Below, piece by piece: positions 7,867 to 16,283 of a DNA stretch of 64,000 bases. Position 1 is the stretch's first letter. Every line of letters starts with the position of its first letter. A model generated the notes under the pieces. It was given only the letters and a program-made list of their open reading frames with translations. It did no database searches and was not told where the DNA came from. The stretch is from Novosphingobium resinovorum. Its GTDB lineage: Bacteria > Pseudomonadota > Alphaproteobacteria > Sphingomonadales > Sphingomonadaceae. The translations under genes were made by a program, and so were the position numbers. The stretch is taken from the NCBI RefSeq assembly GCF_001742225.1, contig NZ_CP017077.1, positions 310,001 to 374,000 on the forward strand. The letters are read 5' to 3'.

Positions 7867-8391
7867 ATGGGCCTCGCCCCATTCACCGAAGCCGATTTCG
7901 TTCTGTCCCCGGAGAAGCGGGCGGAAATTACCGATGGGCTGACCGATCGCCAGGCGTTCATGGTCAACCACTGGATGGACCTGCACGAAGTCATCAACCG
8001 CGGCGACTGGGACGGCATGGACGCCTTCTTCAACACCGAAACGATGACCTACGACAATCCGAACCGCCCGGATCTCGGCACCTATCACGTCTGGAAGACC
8101 TCGCCCCAGGGCCTCTACACGACGTTCCCGCCCAGCATCTACCGCACGCTGAAGGCCTGGGGCCGCGGTGAGGACGAGATCTGCGTGCTGTGCCACCACC
8201 ACGGCAAGCACACCGGCGGTCCCTACATGGGCGTCCAGCCGACCGGCAACGAGCTGAACGTGCTGTGGTTCTCGTGGCTGCGCTTCCGTGGCGACAAGAT
8301 CGACCACATCTATTCGATCTCGGACGTGCTGACGATGCTCAAGGACCTCGAAGTCATTCAGGTTCCGCAGCCGGTCGATCCCTACAAGTGA
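7867..8391 (+). CDS. NTF2/SnoaL-like (ester-cyclase-like) protein 3
   Basis: 174-aa SnoaL-superfamily protein, clearly paralogous to the gene at 46176. Both share NPNRPDLGTY, a WKTSP motif, GGPYMGVQPTGNE and an almost identical C-terminus (SISDVLTMLKD then VPQPVDPYK). The N-terminus TDRQAFMVNHWMDLHEVINRGDWDGMD resembles polyketide-cyclase-type SnoaL proteins. The start is ATG 7867, with a strong AAAGGAGAG 8 bp upstream. It diverges from the NTF2-like gene at 7261, sharing palindrome site 3, and ends at a hairpin before convergent genes. The function is unknown. The strict conservation of the C-terminal tail between paralogues suggests it matters for activity or oligomer contact. Confidence 0.8.
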   Translation: MGLAPFTEADFVLSPEKRAEITDGLTDRQAFMVNHWMDLHEVINRGDWDGMDAFFNTETMTYDNPNRPDLGTYHVWKTSPQGLYTTFPPSIYRTLKAWGRGEDEICVLCHHHGKHTGGPYMGVQPTGNELNVLWFSWLRFRGDKIDHIYSISDVLTMLKDLEVIQVPQPVDPYK

Positions 8392-8403
8392 TTACTTGCG
8401 CTA

Positions 8404-8428
8404 CCCGGTCGGCGCGAAGCCGGCCGGG
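8404..8428. terminator. Hairpin between convergent genes
   Basis: 10-bp stem (CCCGGTCGGC, loop GCGAA, GCCGGCCGGG; one G-T wobble) between the convergent genes ending at 8391 and 8508. No long T-tract follows. Confidence 0.55.
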
Positions 8429-8507
8429 GGCGTGTGGATATAATCGTCCCCTTCGCGCAGCGATGGGGAGGGGGGAGGACTAAGGGCTCACCTAACTAAG
8501 GCCTCTC

Positions 8508-9263
8508 CTACAAGCTGAACCCGCCGTCGACGATCAGCGTCTGGCCGGTGATATACCGCGCGCGATCGGAGGCCAGGAAGCCGACCGCCTCGGCGATCTC
8601 CTCGCCGCTGCCGAAGCGTTGCAGGGCGATGCGTTTGCGCTGCGTTTCCCAGATTTCGGGCGTGTAGAGCGTTTCCAGGAAATCGGCACCAAGCCCGGCA
8701 TCGATGATCCCCGGCGCGACCATGTTGGCGCGGATGCCGTAGCGGCCCTCTTCCTTGGCGACCGCGCGGCCGAGCGCCTCGATACCCGCCTTGGGGACCG
8801 ACGACAACGCATCGCCCGGCGGGAAGCAGTAGTTGGCGACCGACACGACCGACACGAAGTTGCCGCGCCCCGCCTTGCGGAAATAAGGCAGCGCGGCCGC
8901 GACGATGCGGGAAAAGCCGATCAGTTCGACCTCGATCACCTCGCGCCATTGGTCCTCTTCGATGCGGCTGACGAAGGGTTGCGGGATGGCGACGCCGCCG
9001 GCGAATATCACCGTGCCGATCATGCCGTACGCGCGCTCGGCCGTGTCGAAGGCCGCTGCGATCGAAGCGCGGTCGGCCAAGTCGCAGTGCACCGCGCGCG
9101 CATCGCCGGCGCGCTCGCCCAGCGTGTCGATCACCGCGCGCGCCTTGTCGGTGCTGGAGCGGTAGCCCACCGCGACGCCGTCCCACTCCGGGGCGAGGCG
9201 GCGGCAGATCGCACTGCCCAGCCCGCCTGTCCCGCCGACGACGAAGGCTGCGCCGTCGTTCAT
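8508..9263 (-). CDS. SDR-family protein lacking the catalytic tyrosine
   Basis: 251-aa Rossmann-fold protein of the SDR family. The cofactor motif is GGTGGLG and the C-terminal pattern DRARYITGQTLIVDGG is typical of FabG-like proteins. The segment that should read YxxxK reads SSVPKAGIEALG: the lysine is kept but a serine stands where the tyrosine is expected, and NNAG is replaced by FAGG. It may therefore be a non-canonical dehydrogenase, use another acid/base, or be non-catalytic. The start is ATG 9263, overlapping the hydrolase stop (ATGA), as last gene of a minus-strand operon that begins at 12705. Confidence 0.82.
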   Translation of the reverse strand: MNDGAAFVVGGTGGLGSAICRRLAPEWDGVAVGYRSSTDKARAVIDTLGERAGDARAVHCDLADRASIAAAFDTAERAYGMIGTVIFAGGVAIPQPFVSRIEEDQWREVIEVELIGFSRIVAAALPYFRKAGRGNFVSVVSVANYCFPPGDALSSVPKAGIEALGRAVAKEEGRYGIRANMVAPGIIDAGLGADFLETLYTPEIWETQRKRIALQRFGSGEEIAEAVGFLASDRARYITGQTLIVDGGFSL

Positions 9264-10099
9264 GCCGGCATGTACCGGGCCAGATGGTGCAGCAGGCGCT
9301 CGGCGAAGGAATCGTTGCGGTCGCCTGTGAACATGTGGCCGACGCCGTCGGCCTGTTCGACTTCGAGGTGCGGGGTCAATTCGCGAAAGCGCCGTACGCT
9401 GTCGGGCGAGACGATGTCGCTCAGCTCCGCGCGGATCAGCACGACCGGGGCTGCGACCTGCCGGGCTGCCGCGATCAGGGTCTCGCCTTCCGACGGCGGG
9501 TTGAGGAATTCGGGCGAAGCGGTGCGTGGATCCCACTGCCAGAACAGCCTGCCACGGTCCTCGCGCAAGGCGCTGGCAAGACCCGACGAATCGGCAAGAA
9601 GCGGGCGGCCGAGGTGCACATGCAGCGCTGCCGCTGCCTCGTCGGTGGAGACGAAGCCGTCCTCGCTGGCGCGAAAGAACGCGCGCACCCCGTCGACCCC
9701 GGTATCGTCCATGTAGGGCGAGACGTCGGCCAGCATGATGAGCCCTACCCGATCGGGATGGCGCGAGCCCCCTACCAGCGCCGCCTGGCCGCCGCGCGAG
9801 GCGCCGACCAGTGCGGCGGTGCGGCCAAGCGCGGCCAGTATCGCTTCGACGTCGCGGCCGAAGGCTTCGAGCAGGTAGTCACCATCGCGCGCCCAATCGC
9901 TTTCGCCGTGGCCGCGCAAGTCGAAGCTGAGGCCGTAATAGCCATGGCGCGCGACCTGGCGGGCGGAGCCGCGCCACGACCGGCGGCTTTGTCCCCCGCC
10001 GTGGAAAAAGCACACCGGCGGGCCCGACGGGTCGCCATAGGCATCGGCGACCAAGGTGAGCCCCGCGCCCGGTAGGCGAATGCGATGGGCCATCGTCAT
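9260..10099 (-). CDS. Alpha/beta hydrolase
   Basis: 279-aa alpha/beta-fold hydrolase. Seen: oxyanion region FFHGGGQSRRSW, DLRGHGESDW, nucleophile elbow GASRGG (Ser), a candidate acid in LSDIVSPDS and the catalytic His in DGVGHMFTGD. This layout fits hydrolases that cleave C-C bonds or esters after ring opening, but the substrate cannot be inferred from the motifs. The start is ATG 10099 or ATG 10093. It overlaps the downstream SDR by 4 bp and lies 15 bp after the VOC gene, in the operon 12705 to 8508. Confidence 0.85.
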   Translation of the reverse strand: MTMAHRIRLPGAGLTLVADAYGDPSGPPVCFFHGGGQSRRSWRGSARQVARHGYYGLSFDLRGHGESDWARDGDYLLEAFGRDVEAILAALGRTAALVGASRGGQAALVGGSRHPDRVGLIMLADVSPYMDDTGVDGVRAFFRASEDGFVSTDEAAAALHVHLGRPLLADSSGLASALREDRGRLFWQWDPRTASPEFLNPPSEGETLIAAARQVAAPVVLIRAELSDIVSPDSVRRFRELTPHLEVEQADGVGHMFTGDRNDSFAERLLHHLARYMPA

Positions 10100-10114
10100 G
10101 CCGGGCTCAACGCG

Positions 10115-10666
10115 TCATTCGGCGGCGATCGGGGCGATCTCGGCGAACGAGGGGTGCTCGCCCGGGCCCTTGTACGCGAACTTGCCGGGCGCGTGGTGCC
10201 ACTTGCCGTCGTTGCGGCTTTCGTAAGGCGAGGCGACTTCGATCAGGCAGCCGTGGGTGCTCTTCGGGCCGACCCAGCTCCACTTCTGCCAGGTCATGTC
10301 GGGATCGTTGTAGGTCTTGCCGCCGCCCATCACGTGCAGGCCTTCGGCGGCGAGCTTCTCCATCGCGCCCGGCACGTCGTCGGTCGCGAAGCAGAAGTGG
10401 TGGACGTGCTCGCCCACCTTGTCGAGCCGTTCGCCCATCGGCGTGCCGGGGGCGGGCTGGATGAACTGGATTTCGGTGCCGGTGGGATTTACGAAGGTCG
10501 CCCACTTCATGCCGGCGTCATCGCCGCTGGAAAACTCGTCGTACTTGACGATCCGGTCCTCGAGCGAGGCGGGATCGAGGACGCGCAGGATCTTGGTCCA
10601 GTCCTCGATCGCGGTGTCGAGGTCGCGCACGACCATGCAAACATGGGCGAAGGGTCCGCTTGGCAT
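10115..10666 (-). CDS. VOC-family (glyoxalase/epimerase-like) protein
   Basis: 183-aa vicinal-oxygen-chelate fold protein with two beta-alpha-beta-beta-beta modules. Candidate metal ligands are His in FAHVCMVVRDLD, His in VHHFCFATDD and Glu in GCLIEVASPY. Spacing resembles methylmalonyl-CoA epimerase and glyoxalase-like isomerases more than extradiol dioxygenases. The start is ATG 10666 after GAGAGGAGTGAATTT. It is sandwiched between a MaoC-like hydratase and a hydrolase in an acyl-CoA dehydrogenase operon, so an epimerase or lyase acting on a CoA intermediate is plausible but unproven. Confidence 0.78.
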   Translation of the reverse strand: MPSGPFAHVCMVVRDLDTAIEDWTKILRVLDPASLEDRIVKYDEFSSGDDAGMKWATFVNPTGTEIQFIQPAPGTPMGERLDKVGEHVHHFCFATDDVPGAMEKLAAEGLHVMGGGKTYNDPDMTWQKWSWVGPKSTHGCLIEVASPYESRNDGKWHHAPGKFAYKGPGEHPSFAEIAPIAAE

Positions 10667-10685
10667 AAATTCACTCCTCTCGAAA

Positions 10686-11075
10686 TCAGGTTTCTATCGT
10701 TGCGGTGCCGGAATTGACGATGCCCCGGCCTTCTATCTCCAGCACGAACTCGCAGGTGACCGCGCCGTCTTCGATGGCGGCGACCTTGCCGGTCACGGTC
10801 GCGCGGTCGCCGCCGTAGACGTTGTCGAGAAAGCGCGAATCCATCGCCGTGATCCGGCCGCCGGGGAAGGCGCGCGTCAGCATGTTGATCATGTAGGCGA
10901 CGTTGATCGGCCCCTGGTTGATGACGCGGTCGCCCAGTCCCTTGGCCTTCACCACTTCGGCGTCGAGGTGGATCGGATTGGGGTCCGCCAGGAACACCGC
11001 CCACTGCTTCATCGCCTCGGGGCTGACGCTTGCGATCGTGAACGGCGGCAGGGTATCTCCCACAGCGTAGATCAT
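10686..11075 (-). CDS. MaoC-like hotdog hydratase (small subunit)
   Basis: 129-aa single-hotdog protein with the hydratase signature FLADPNPIHLDAEVVKA, whose Asp and His form the catalytic pair of (R)-specific enoyl-CoA hydratases. The start is ATG 11075, overlapping the preceding gene's stop by 4 bp (ATGA). It is paired with the 152-aa hotdog protein at 11072, the arrangement of heteromeric MaoC hydratases such as the steroid-pathway ChsH1/ChsH2 pair of actinobacteria, where only one subunit has the catalytic residues. It likely hydrates the enoyl-CoA made by the acyl-CoA dehydrogenase at 11542. Confidence 0.82.
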   Translation of the reverse strand: MIYAVGDTLPPFTIASVSPEAMKQWAVFLADPNPIHLDAEVVKAKGLGDRVINQGPINVAYMINMLTRAFPGGRITAMDSRFLDNVYGGDRATVTGKVAAIEDGAVTCEFVLEIEGRGIVNSGTATIET

Positions 11076-11530
11076 GCGGCGAACTCCTTGCGGGGCAGGA
11101 CCCATACGTTGTCGGTTTCCAGCACTTGCGTGCCGTCCAGCAGGTGGAGGCGCAGGCGGTAGGTCAGCACGTCCATCACCCCCAGCTTGCGGCTGCGCTT
11201 GCGGATCAGGCTGAGGATCTCGCCCGTGACCTTGTAGCTTTCGCCGACCTGCAGCGGCGCGTCGAAGCGCACGCCGCTGCTGCCCATCATCGGGCCATCG
11301 TCGACGTCGAATTCGCAGGCTTCGCACACGCCGGCCACGGTCTTGCCCATCGCGACCTGGGTGGCGATGTAATAGTAGATCGGATGCGCGGTGCCGTCCG
11401 CCGCCGGTTCGATCCCGGTCGAGCGGCACAGCGCCGTGTTTTCCTCTGCCGAAATGGTGAACACCGCGGTGCCGTCCAGCGAGGTGCCGGCGGCGAGGGG
11501 AGCGGGGGGAAGGTCGTCGAGATCGCTCAT
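11072..11530 (-). CDS. MaoC/FAS1-like dehydratase partner subunit
   Basis: 152-aa hotdog-fold protein of the N-terminal MaoC-like dehydratase type. It contains CRSTGIEPAADGTAHPIYY and ends with RLRLHLLDGTQVLETDNVW. No D-x-N-P-x-H hydratase motif is visible, so it probably acts as the non-catalytic, substrate-binding half of a heteromer with the 129-aa protein whose gene it overlaps. The start is ATG 11530, 11 bp after the acyl-CoA dehydrogenase. The physical overlap argues for 1:1 stoichiometry. Confidence 0.78.
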   Translation of the reverse strand: MSDLDDLPPAPLAAGTSLDGTAVFTISAEENTALCRSTGIEPAADGTAHPIYYYIATQVAMGKTVAGVCEACEFDVDDGPMMGSSGVRFDAPLQVGESYKVTGEILSLIRKRSRKLGVMDVLTYRLRLHLLDGTQVLETDNVWVLPRKEFAA

Positions 11531-11541
11531 GGATCGTCCCT

Positions 11542-12705
11542 TCAGAAGGAGCGCGGCAGGCCGAGGCTTTCGGCGATCGTGTTGCGGACCATCTCGTTGC
11601 TGATCGGGGTCATCCGCAGGATGCGGTGGTCGCGCCAATAGCGCTGCATGTCGGTTTCGGCCGAATAGCCCATGCCGCCCAGGATCTGGATGCCCAGGTC
11701 CGCCGCCTTCACCGCGTTCTCGGTGGCGACCATCTTGAGCATGTTGGCCTCGGTGCCGCAGGGCATGCCCTGTGCCTGCATCCAGGCGACGTTGTAGAGC
11801 AGCAGTTCGGTGGTCTTCTGCCAGGTGGCGATGTCGGCGACGTAGTGTTGCAGCACCTGGAAGCGGCCGATGATTCCGCCGAAGGCCTTGCGCGTCTTCA
11901 TGTAGGCGAGCGCGTCTTCGAGCACGCCGTCGATCGCGCCCAGGCACTGCGCGCCGACCATGATACGCTCGTTGTTGAGCGTGGGCAGCATCGCGTACCA
12001 GGCCTGGCCGGGCGTTCCCAGCACGTCCTCGTCGGGAACGAACACGTCTTCGTAATGCACCTCGCACGAGCCCATCGCGCGCATGCCCAGCTTGGGCAGC
12101 AGCGAGGCGGTGATGCCTGGCGACTTGGCGTCGACGAAGAACATGGTCAGGCCGTGGTGCTTCTTCTCGACTTTCCTGTTGGTCCGCGCCAGCACCAGCA
12201 GGCGGTCGGCGACCTTGGCCGCCGTCGTCCACATCTTGGCGCCGTTGAGCAGCCAGCCGCCGTCGACCTTCTCGGCGTGCGTCTTCATCGCGCCCAGCAC
12301 GTCGGTGCCGCCATCGGGCTCGGTCATCGAGATAGATACGCGCAGTTTGCCTTGCGCCATCGGTCGCAGCCAGCGTTCCTTCTGCTCGTCGGTGCCCACT
12401 GCGCCGATCGTCTTGGCGCCGCCGAACGAGGTCAGGCCCCAGACCCACAGCAGGCCGCCGGCGGTGCGCGCCAGTTCGCGCGCGAAGATCATCTGCGTAA
12501 CGACATCGCCGCCCAGCCCATCGTATTCCTCGGGAATGCCGACGCCGAAGAAGCTCTGTTCCGCCAGCTTGTCCCACAGCGCGAAGGGATAGTTCTCTTC
12601 ATCCGCTTCCAGCGCGCGCATCCAGTCCTTGGGGGCTTCGGCATCGACCCAGCGGCGCACGACGTCGCGAAACGCCTGCTGTTCCTCGGTCAGCGAAAAA
12701 TCCAT
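11542..12705 (-). CDS. Acyl-CoA dehydrogenase
   Basis: 387-aa FAD-dependent acyl-CoA dehydrogenase. Seen: N-terminal MDFSLTEEQQAFRDVVRR, FAD-contact motif ISMTEPDGGTD, WTTAAKVADR, and YMKTRKAFGG. The C-terminal position holding the catalytic Glu of medium-chain enzymes reads RMTPISNEM, but an ER pair in LNNERIMVGAQ occupies the helix-G position used by isovaleryl-CoA and long-chain enzymes, so it is probably active. The start is ATG 12705. Palindrome site 4 lies 54 bp upstream, marking this as the first gene of the operon 12705 to 8508. The substrate is likely a CoA thioester from the extradiol branch upstream or from a side chain. Confidence 0.88.
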   Translation of the reverse strand: MDFSLTEEQQAFRDVVRRWVDAEAPKDWMRALEADEENYPFALWDKLAEQSFFGVGIPEEYDGLGGDVVTQMIFARELARTAGGLLWVWGLTSFGGAKTIGAVGTDEQKERWLRPMAQGKLRVSISMTEPDGGTDVLGAMKTHAEKVDGGWLLNGAKMWTTAAKVADRLLVLARTNRKVEKKHHGLTMFFVDAKSPGITASLLPKLGMRAMGSCEVHYEDVFVPDEDVLGTPGQAWYAMLPTLNNERIMVGAQCLGAIDGVLEDALAYMKTRKAFGGIIGRFQVLQHYVADIATWQKTTELLLYNVAWMQAQGMPCGTEANMLKMVATENAVKAADLGIQILGGMGYSAETDMQRYWRDHRILRMTPISNEMVRNTIAESLGLPRSF

Positions 12706-12758
12706 TGTCGTTCCTTCCTGTCTCGAAGGTATCGTGGCCGCTGGCGGGTCGTTCCGAA

Positions 12759-12774
12759 CCTATCGTCCTATAGG
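12759..12774. promoter_or_regulatory. Recurrent palindrome site 4 (CCTATC-GTCC-TATAGG)
   Basis: 16-bp element with one mismatch to consensus, in the 82-bp gap between the acyl-CoA dehydrogenase start and the upstream SDR stop. It ends 54 bp before ATG 12705. Confidence 0.6.
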
Positions 12775-12787
12775 GTGAGGGGGCGGC

Positions 12788-13564
12788 TCATATTGACAGC
12801 CCGCCTTCCACGGGGATGACCGAGCCGGTCACGTAGGCGCCCGCGCGCGAGGCGAGGTAGATCGCGGTGCCGGCCAGATCCTCGGGCGTGCCGACCCGGC
12901 CGCGCGGCACCATGCCCTCGACCATCGTGCGCATCTCGTCCGAGGTGATGACCGTCATCTCGGATTCGAAGAAGCCCGGCGCAATGACGTTGGCGGTGAT
13001 GTGTTCGCGCCCCAGCCGCTTGGCGAGGCCCTTGGCGAGCCAGTGGATCGCGCCCTTGGACGCCTGGTAGGCGTAGTTTTCCTTGGGTCCGACCTTGAGC
13101 GCGCCGACCGAACCGATGTTGATGACCGTCGCGGGGCGCTGCGCTGTGCCGCCTGCGCGCAGCAGCGGCAGGAACTTCTGGAGCACGAAGAACGGCGCCT
13201 TCAGGTTGAGGTCGATGACCGTGTCCCAGGCGTCCTCGCCCGTCTCGTCGATCGGCGCTTCGGCCATCGTGCCGGCGTTGTTGACCAGGATGTGCAGCGC
13301 GCTTTCCTGCGCGCCGATCGTCGCCACCAGCGCGTCGATGCCGGGCAGGGTCGCCAAGTCGGCGGCGAGACCGATGCAGGTGCCGCCGGTGGCCGCGCCG
13401 ATGTCTGCGGCGGCGGCGAGAATATTGGCTTCGGTGCGTGCGCAGATATAGACCTTGGCGCCCGCGGCGGCGAGGCCGGTGGCGATGTGCCGGCCGATAC
13501 CTGTCGATCCGCCGGTGACAAGGGCGATGCGGCCCTCGACCGAAAACAGCTCGGCGACGTTCAT
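12788..13564 (-). CDS. Short-chain dehydrogenase/reductase
   Basis: 258-aa classical SDR: TGGSTGIG cofactor motif, VNNAGTM, serine in INIGSVGALK, catalytic YQASK, and the C-terminal EGGLSI end. It closely resembles the SDR at 25883 (both have ASRxxxAYVTG and PxxGG ends), so the two may act on similar 3-hydroxy substrates. The start is ATG 13564, overlapping the hydrolase stop by 4 bp. It is last gene of the FAH-VOC-hydrolase-SDR operon (16179 to 12788). A separate promoter with palindrome site 4 follows. Confidence 0.88.
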   Translation of the reverse strand: MNVAELFSVEGRIALVTGGSTGIGRHIATGLAAAGAKVYICARTEANILAAAADIGAATGGTCIGLAADLATLPGIDALVATIGAQESALHILVNNAGTMAEAPIDETGEDAWDTVIDLNLKAPFFVLQKFLPLLRAGGTAQRPATVINIGSVGALKVGPKENYAYQASKGAIHWLAKGLAKRLGREHITANVIAPGFFESEMTVITSDEMRTMVEGMVPRGRVGTPEDLAGTAIYLASRAGAYVTGSVIPVEGGLSI

Positions 13565-14301
13565 GCCGCCACCTTGCCTTCGGCGATCGCGAGAATCAGG
13601 TCGACCGTGCCTTCGGGATCGCCGACGAGCAGCGCGTGGTCGCCCGGATGGTCGTGGATCGTCCAGCCGAGCGCGCGTGCGCGATCGTGCATGGCAGTCA
13701 TTACCGTCACCGCAGCGGCGATGTAGTCGACCGGCTTGGCGATCGTCTCGGCGCCGACCGGGATCAGGCACGAGGTCGCCTTCATCGGCTGGTCGGAGAG
13801 GTTGTCGAGCAGCCATTTCTCGCGCTCGGGCACCATAAGGTGCGGATGCTCCTTGGCGGCGGCGCGCTGCATTTCGTGCACGCCCGAACCGATCGGGCCT
13901 TCGCCGGCGTCGAGCATGGCATCCAGTCCGGCTAGCTGCTCCTCAGGCACGTAGCCCATCAGCGAGGCGATCCGCTCGCCCGAATGCGGCACTATGGCGT
14001 CGAGGTAGATGACTTTCGCCACCCGGTCGCCCACTTGCGCCAGCACGCCCGGCGCCACGGTGCCGGCATAGCTATGCGCGACGAGGACGACATCGTGCAG
14101 GTCCTCGAACCGGAAGACGTTGACGACGTCCTGGACGTGGGTGGCGTTGCCGACGTCGCGCGCGATCAGGTGCTCGCGTTCGCCGAAGCCGGTGAACGTG
14201 GGGGTCAGCACGCGATGGCCCTTGGCCTCCAGCAGTTCGCGGACGAATTTCCAGGTCCAGCCGCCCATGCCGCCGCCGTGGAGAAGTACGAATGTGGTCA
14301 T
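13561..14301 (-). CDS. Alpha/beta hydrolase (EstC/salicylate-esterase-like)
   Basis: 246-aa hydrolase: N-terminal VLLHGGGMGGWTWKFV, conserved PTFTGFGEREHL, nucleophile in VAHSYAG and a C-terminal GDHALLVGDPE with the catalytic His. The elbow reads A-H-S-Y-A rather than G-x-S-x-G, small-for-small substitutions tolerated in plant-type esterase and hydroxynitrile-lyase-like groups. The start is ATG 14301. It lies 5 bp after the extradiol dioxygenase gene and overlaps the SDR, so it is likely to hydrolyse the ring-cleavage product or a related ester. Confidence 0.82.
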   Translation of the reverse strand: MTTFVLLHGGGMGGWTWKFVRELLEAKGHRVLTPTFTGFGEREHLIARDVGNATHVQDVVNVFRFEDLHDVVLVAHSYAGTVAPGVLAQVGDRVAKVIYLDAIVPHSGERIASLMGYVPEEQLAGLDAMLDAGEGPIGSGVHEMQRAAAKEHPHLMVPEREKWLLDNLSDQPMKATSCLIPVGAETIAKPVDYIAAAVTVMTAMHDRARALGWTIHDHPGDHALLVGDPEGTVDLILAIAEGKVAA

Positions 14302-14306
14302 GGCGC

Positions 14307-15266
14307 TCAGGCCTCCGCTGGTTGTTCGGTGTTCTGGATGAATTCGGGGAACGGGTCTGGCCCCCACAGGAACATGCTGTCTTCGGGCGCGTGGTTCGCG
14401 GCCGGCCAGTCGACGTCATGGGGGATGAAGTCGATGTCGGCCGAATATTCGCTGAAGCTGCCCCAGGGATCGCGGACGTAGAAAAAGTAATTGGCGCCGA
14501 GCACGTGCTGGCCCACGCCCCAGTTGGGGCCATAGCCCGCGCGCGCCATCGTCGCGCCGCCCAGGCCCACTTCCTGCACCGAGCCGACGTCCCAGCTGTT
14601 GTGGTGCATCCCGCGCCGGTCGGACAGGACGAGCGCGAGCAGATGGTGGTCGCTGCCATGGGCGCCGTGCAGGAAGGCGACCGCGGGCTCGCTCTTGTCG
14701 GACAGGCGCAGGCCGAGCGTCCTTTCGTAGTAGTCGATCGCGGCGTTCACGTCGGTGGTGAAGATCGCGAAGTGCGACAGGCGGCGCGGGTACACCGGCG
14801 GGGCCTTGCTGTTGGGGATCGCGCCCGACTTGCCCGGTTCCGAGCTGACGAACGAGAAGCGGCTCTTTTCGTCCGGTGTCGTCTTGTCGGCCACGCGCAC
14901 GTTCACCGGCAGTCCGTCGAAGCTCTCGAACCAGATGCCGTCGGCATCGGCGCCCGCGGGGGCATCGATGAAAGTCACGTCGCACCCTTCGAGACGCGCG
15001 CGGAAGGCGTCGATCTCGTCCTCGTAGACGCCGAAGCTGAGGTAGCGCAGCTTGCGCCCGCCGGTGCCCGCGGTCACGACCGCCCAGCGATGCGGATCGC
15101 CCTTGGCGTACAGATCGAGGCCGCCGTCCCGGTCGCACACGTCGAGCCCGAACAGCGTGTAGAATGTGCGCGCTTCTTCGAGGTCGGGGACCTCGATCGC
15201 GAAGTGGTCGATCGAATGGACGCCCAGCGCACCTTCCCGCCGCCCGCCCTTGCTCAGTTCACTCAT
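14307..15266 (-). CDS. Type I extradiol ring-cleavage dioxygenase (VOC)
   Basis: 319-aa two-module VOC protein expected to open a catechol-like ring meta to the hydroxyls using Fe(II). The 2-His-1-carboxylate ligands are seen as H165 in RRLSHFAIFTTD, H221 or H222 in GMHHNSWDVG and E273 in GSFSEYSADIDF. The N-terminal module (VHSIDHFAIEVPD) is the non-catalytic repeat. Length is close to the roughly 290-300 aa of 2,3-dihydroxybiphenyl-type enzymes. The start is ATG 15266 (MSELSKG), with GGAGGA just upstream; the frame extends further but overlaps the FAH spacer. It follows an FAH-family gene and precedes a hydrolase, the classic meta-cleavage order. Confidence 0.85.
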   Translation of the reverse strand: MSELSKGGRREGALGVHSIDHFAIEVPDLEEARTFYTLFGLDVCDRDGGLDLYAKGDPHRWAVVTAGTGGRKLRYLSFGVYEDEIDAFRARLEGCDVTFIDAPAGADADGIWFESFDGLPVNVRVADKTTPDEKSRFSFVSSEPGKSGAIPNSKAPPVYPRRLSHFAIFTTDVNAAIDYYERTLGLRLSDKSEPAVAFLHGAHGSDHHLLALVLSDRRGMHHNSWDVGSVQEVGLGGATMARAGYGPNWGVGQHVLGANYFFYVRDPWGSFSEYSADIDFIPHDVDWPAANHAPEDSMFLWGPDPFPEFIQNTEQPAEA

Positions 15267-15327
15267 CCCGTCCTCCACAGCCGGGGCGGGCAGCGCCGTT
15301 CCGCTGCCCGCCGCCACGATCATCCCG

Positions 15328-16179
15328 TCAGCCCGCCTTGATCGGATTGACCAGCAGGCCGATCTTCTCGATCTCCACCTCGCACACGTCGCCGTCCTTC
15401 ATGAACAGCGGCGGCGTGCGCGCCAGGCCGATGCCCGAGGGCGTGCCCATCACCAGCACGTCGCCCGCTTCGAGCGTGAAGCAGGTCGACAGCAGCGCGA
15501 CGGTATCGACCACGTCGAACACCATGTCCGAGGTATTCGCGCTCTGCACCACCTGGCCGTTGAGCCGCGTCTCGATCTTGAGACCGGCGCCGCCGGCGGG
15601 CAGTTCGTCGACGGTGACCAGCCAGGGGCCGAACGCGCCGGTGTCGTCGAAGTTCTTGCCCACCGTCCACTGCGGCGTCTTGAGCTGATAGTCGCGCACC
15701 GAACCGTCGTTGAACACCGAATAGGCGACGATGTGCGAGAGCGCGTCCTGCTTGGCGATGTCTTTGCCCGCGGTGCCGACGATCGCGACCATTTCGCCTT
15801 CGTAGTCGAGCTGGTCGGAGGTCGGCGGCTTGATGATCGGCGCACCATGGCCGATCAGGCTGGAATTGAAGCGACCGAAGACGGTCGGAAATTCCGGCAC
15901 TTGGAAGCCGCCTTCAGCCGCGTGGTCCTTGTAGTTGAGGCCCAGGCAAATGATCTTCGGCGCCTTCACCAGTGGCGGCAGGAAAGTCAGCTCCGCTTCT
16001 GCCACCGGCTCCCCCTCGGCCGCTACTCTTGCGCCCGCCTGCTGCAGCGAGTCGCCGCCTTTTGCGATCAGCGCATCGATGTCGCTTAGTGATTCGTCAC
16101 CGAACACCGCCTTGATTCCATCGCCGTTGGAGACTGCCAGTCCCGTAATTCCATTCTTGGAAACTTTGGCCAAACGCAT
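15328..16179 (-). CDS. Fumarylacetoacetate hydrolase family protein
   Basis: 283-aa FAH-fold protein. Enzymes of this family hydrolyse acylpyruvates, hydrate 2-oxopent-4-enoate or decarboxylate oxo-acids after ring cleavage. Seen: ICLGLNYKDHAAE, metal ligands in DYEGEMVAIVG, an active-site NDGSVRDYQ region and the terminal GDVLVMGTPSGIGLAR. The start is ATG 16179 after AGAAGGATTGAAAC. It is first gene of the operon 16179 to 12788, divergent from the GntR gene. No CCTATC palindrome is seen upstream, so control by the GntR protein is the simplest guess. Confidence 0.88.
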   Translation of the reverse strand: MRLAKVSKNGITGLAVSNGDGIKAVFGDESLSDIDALIAKGGDSLQQAGARVAAEGEPVAEAELTFLPPLVKAPKIICLGLNYKDHAAEGGFQVPEFPTVFGRFNSSLIGHGAPIIKPPTSDQLDYEGEMVAIVGTAGKDIAKQDALSHIVAYSVFNDGSVRDYQLKTPQWTVGKNFDDTGAFGPWLVTVDELPAGGAGLKIETRLNGQVVQSANTSDMVFDVVDTVALLSTCFTLEAGDVLVMGTPSGIGLARTPPLFMKDGDVCEVEIEKIGLLVNPIKAG

Positions 16180-16283
16180 GTTTCAATCCTTCTGAAGCCT
16201 CTCCCATCGTGCTGATCGATTGCGCATCGGTCAACACGAAATATATTCTAAATGCCGAAATAGACTATGATGAGTTGCGTCCT

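Noticed and set aside
11542-12705. Apparent loss of the catalytic glutamate in the acyl-CoA dehydrogenases (here and at 23073)
   Set aside because: Both keep a Glu-Arg pair in helix G (NNERIM, AQERLV), the base position of the isovaleryl/long-chain subgroup, so they are probably active.
16203-16218. CCCATC-like sequence before the FAH gene as another regulon palindrome
   Set aside because: The right half does not match at 4-bp spacing and the distance to the start codon (24 bp) is unlike the other sites.
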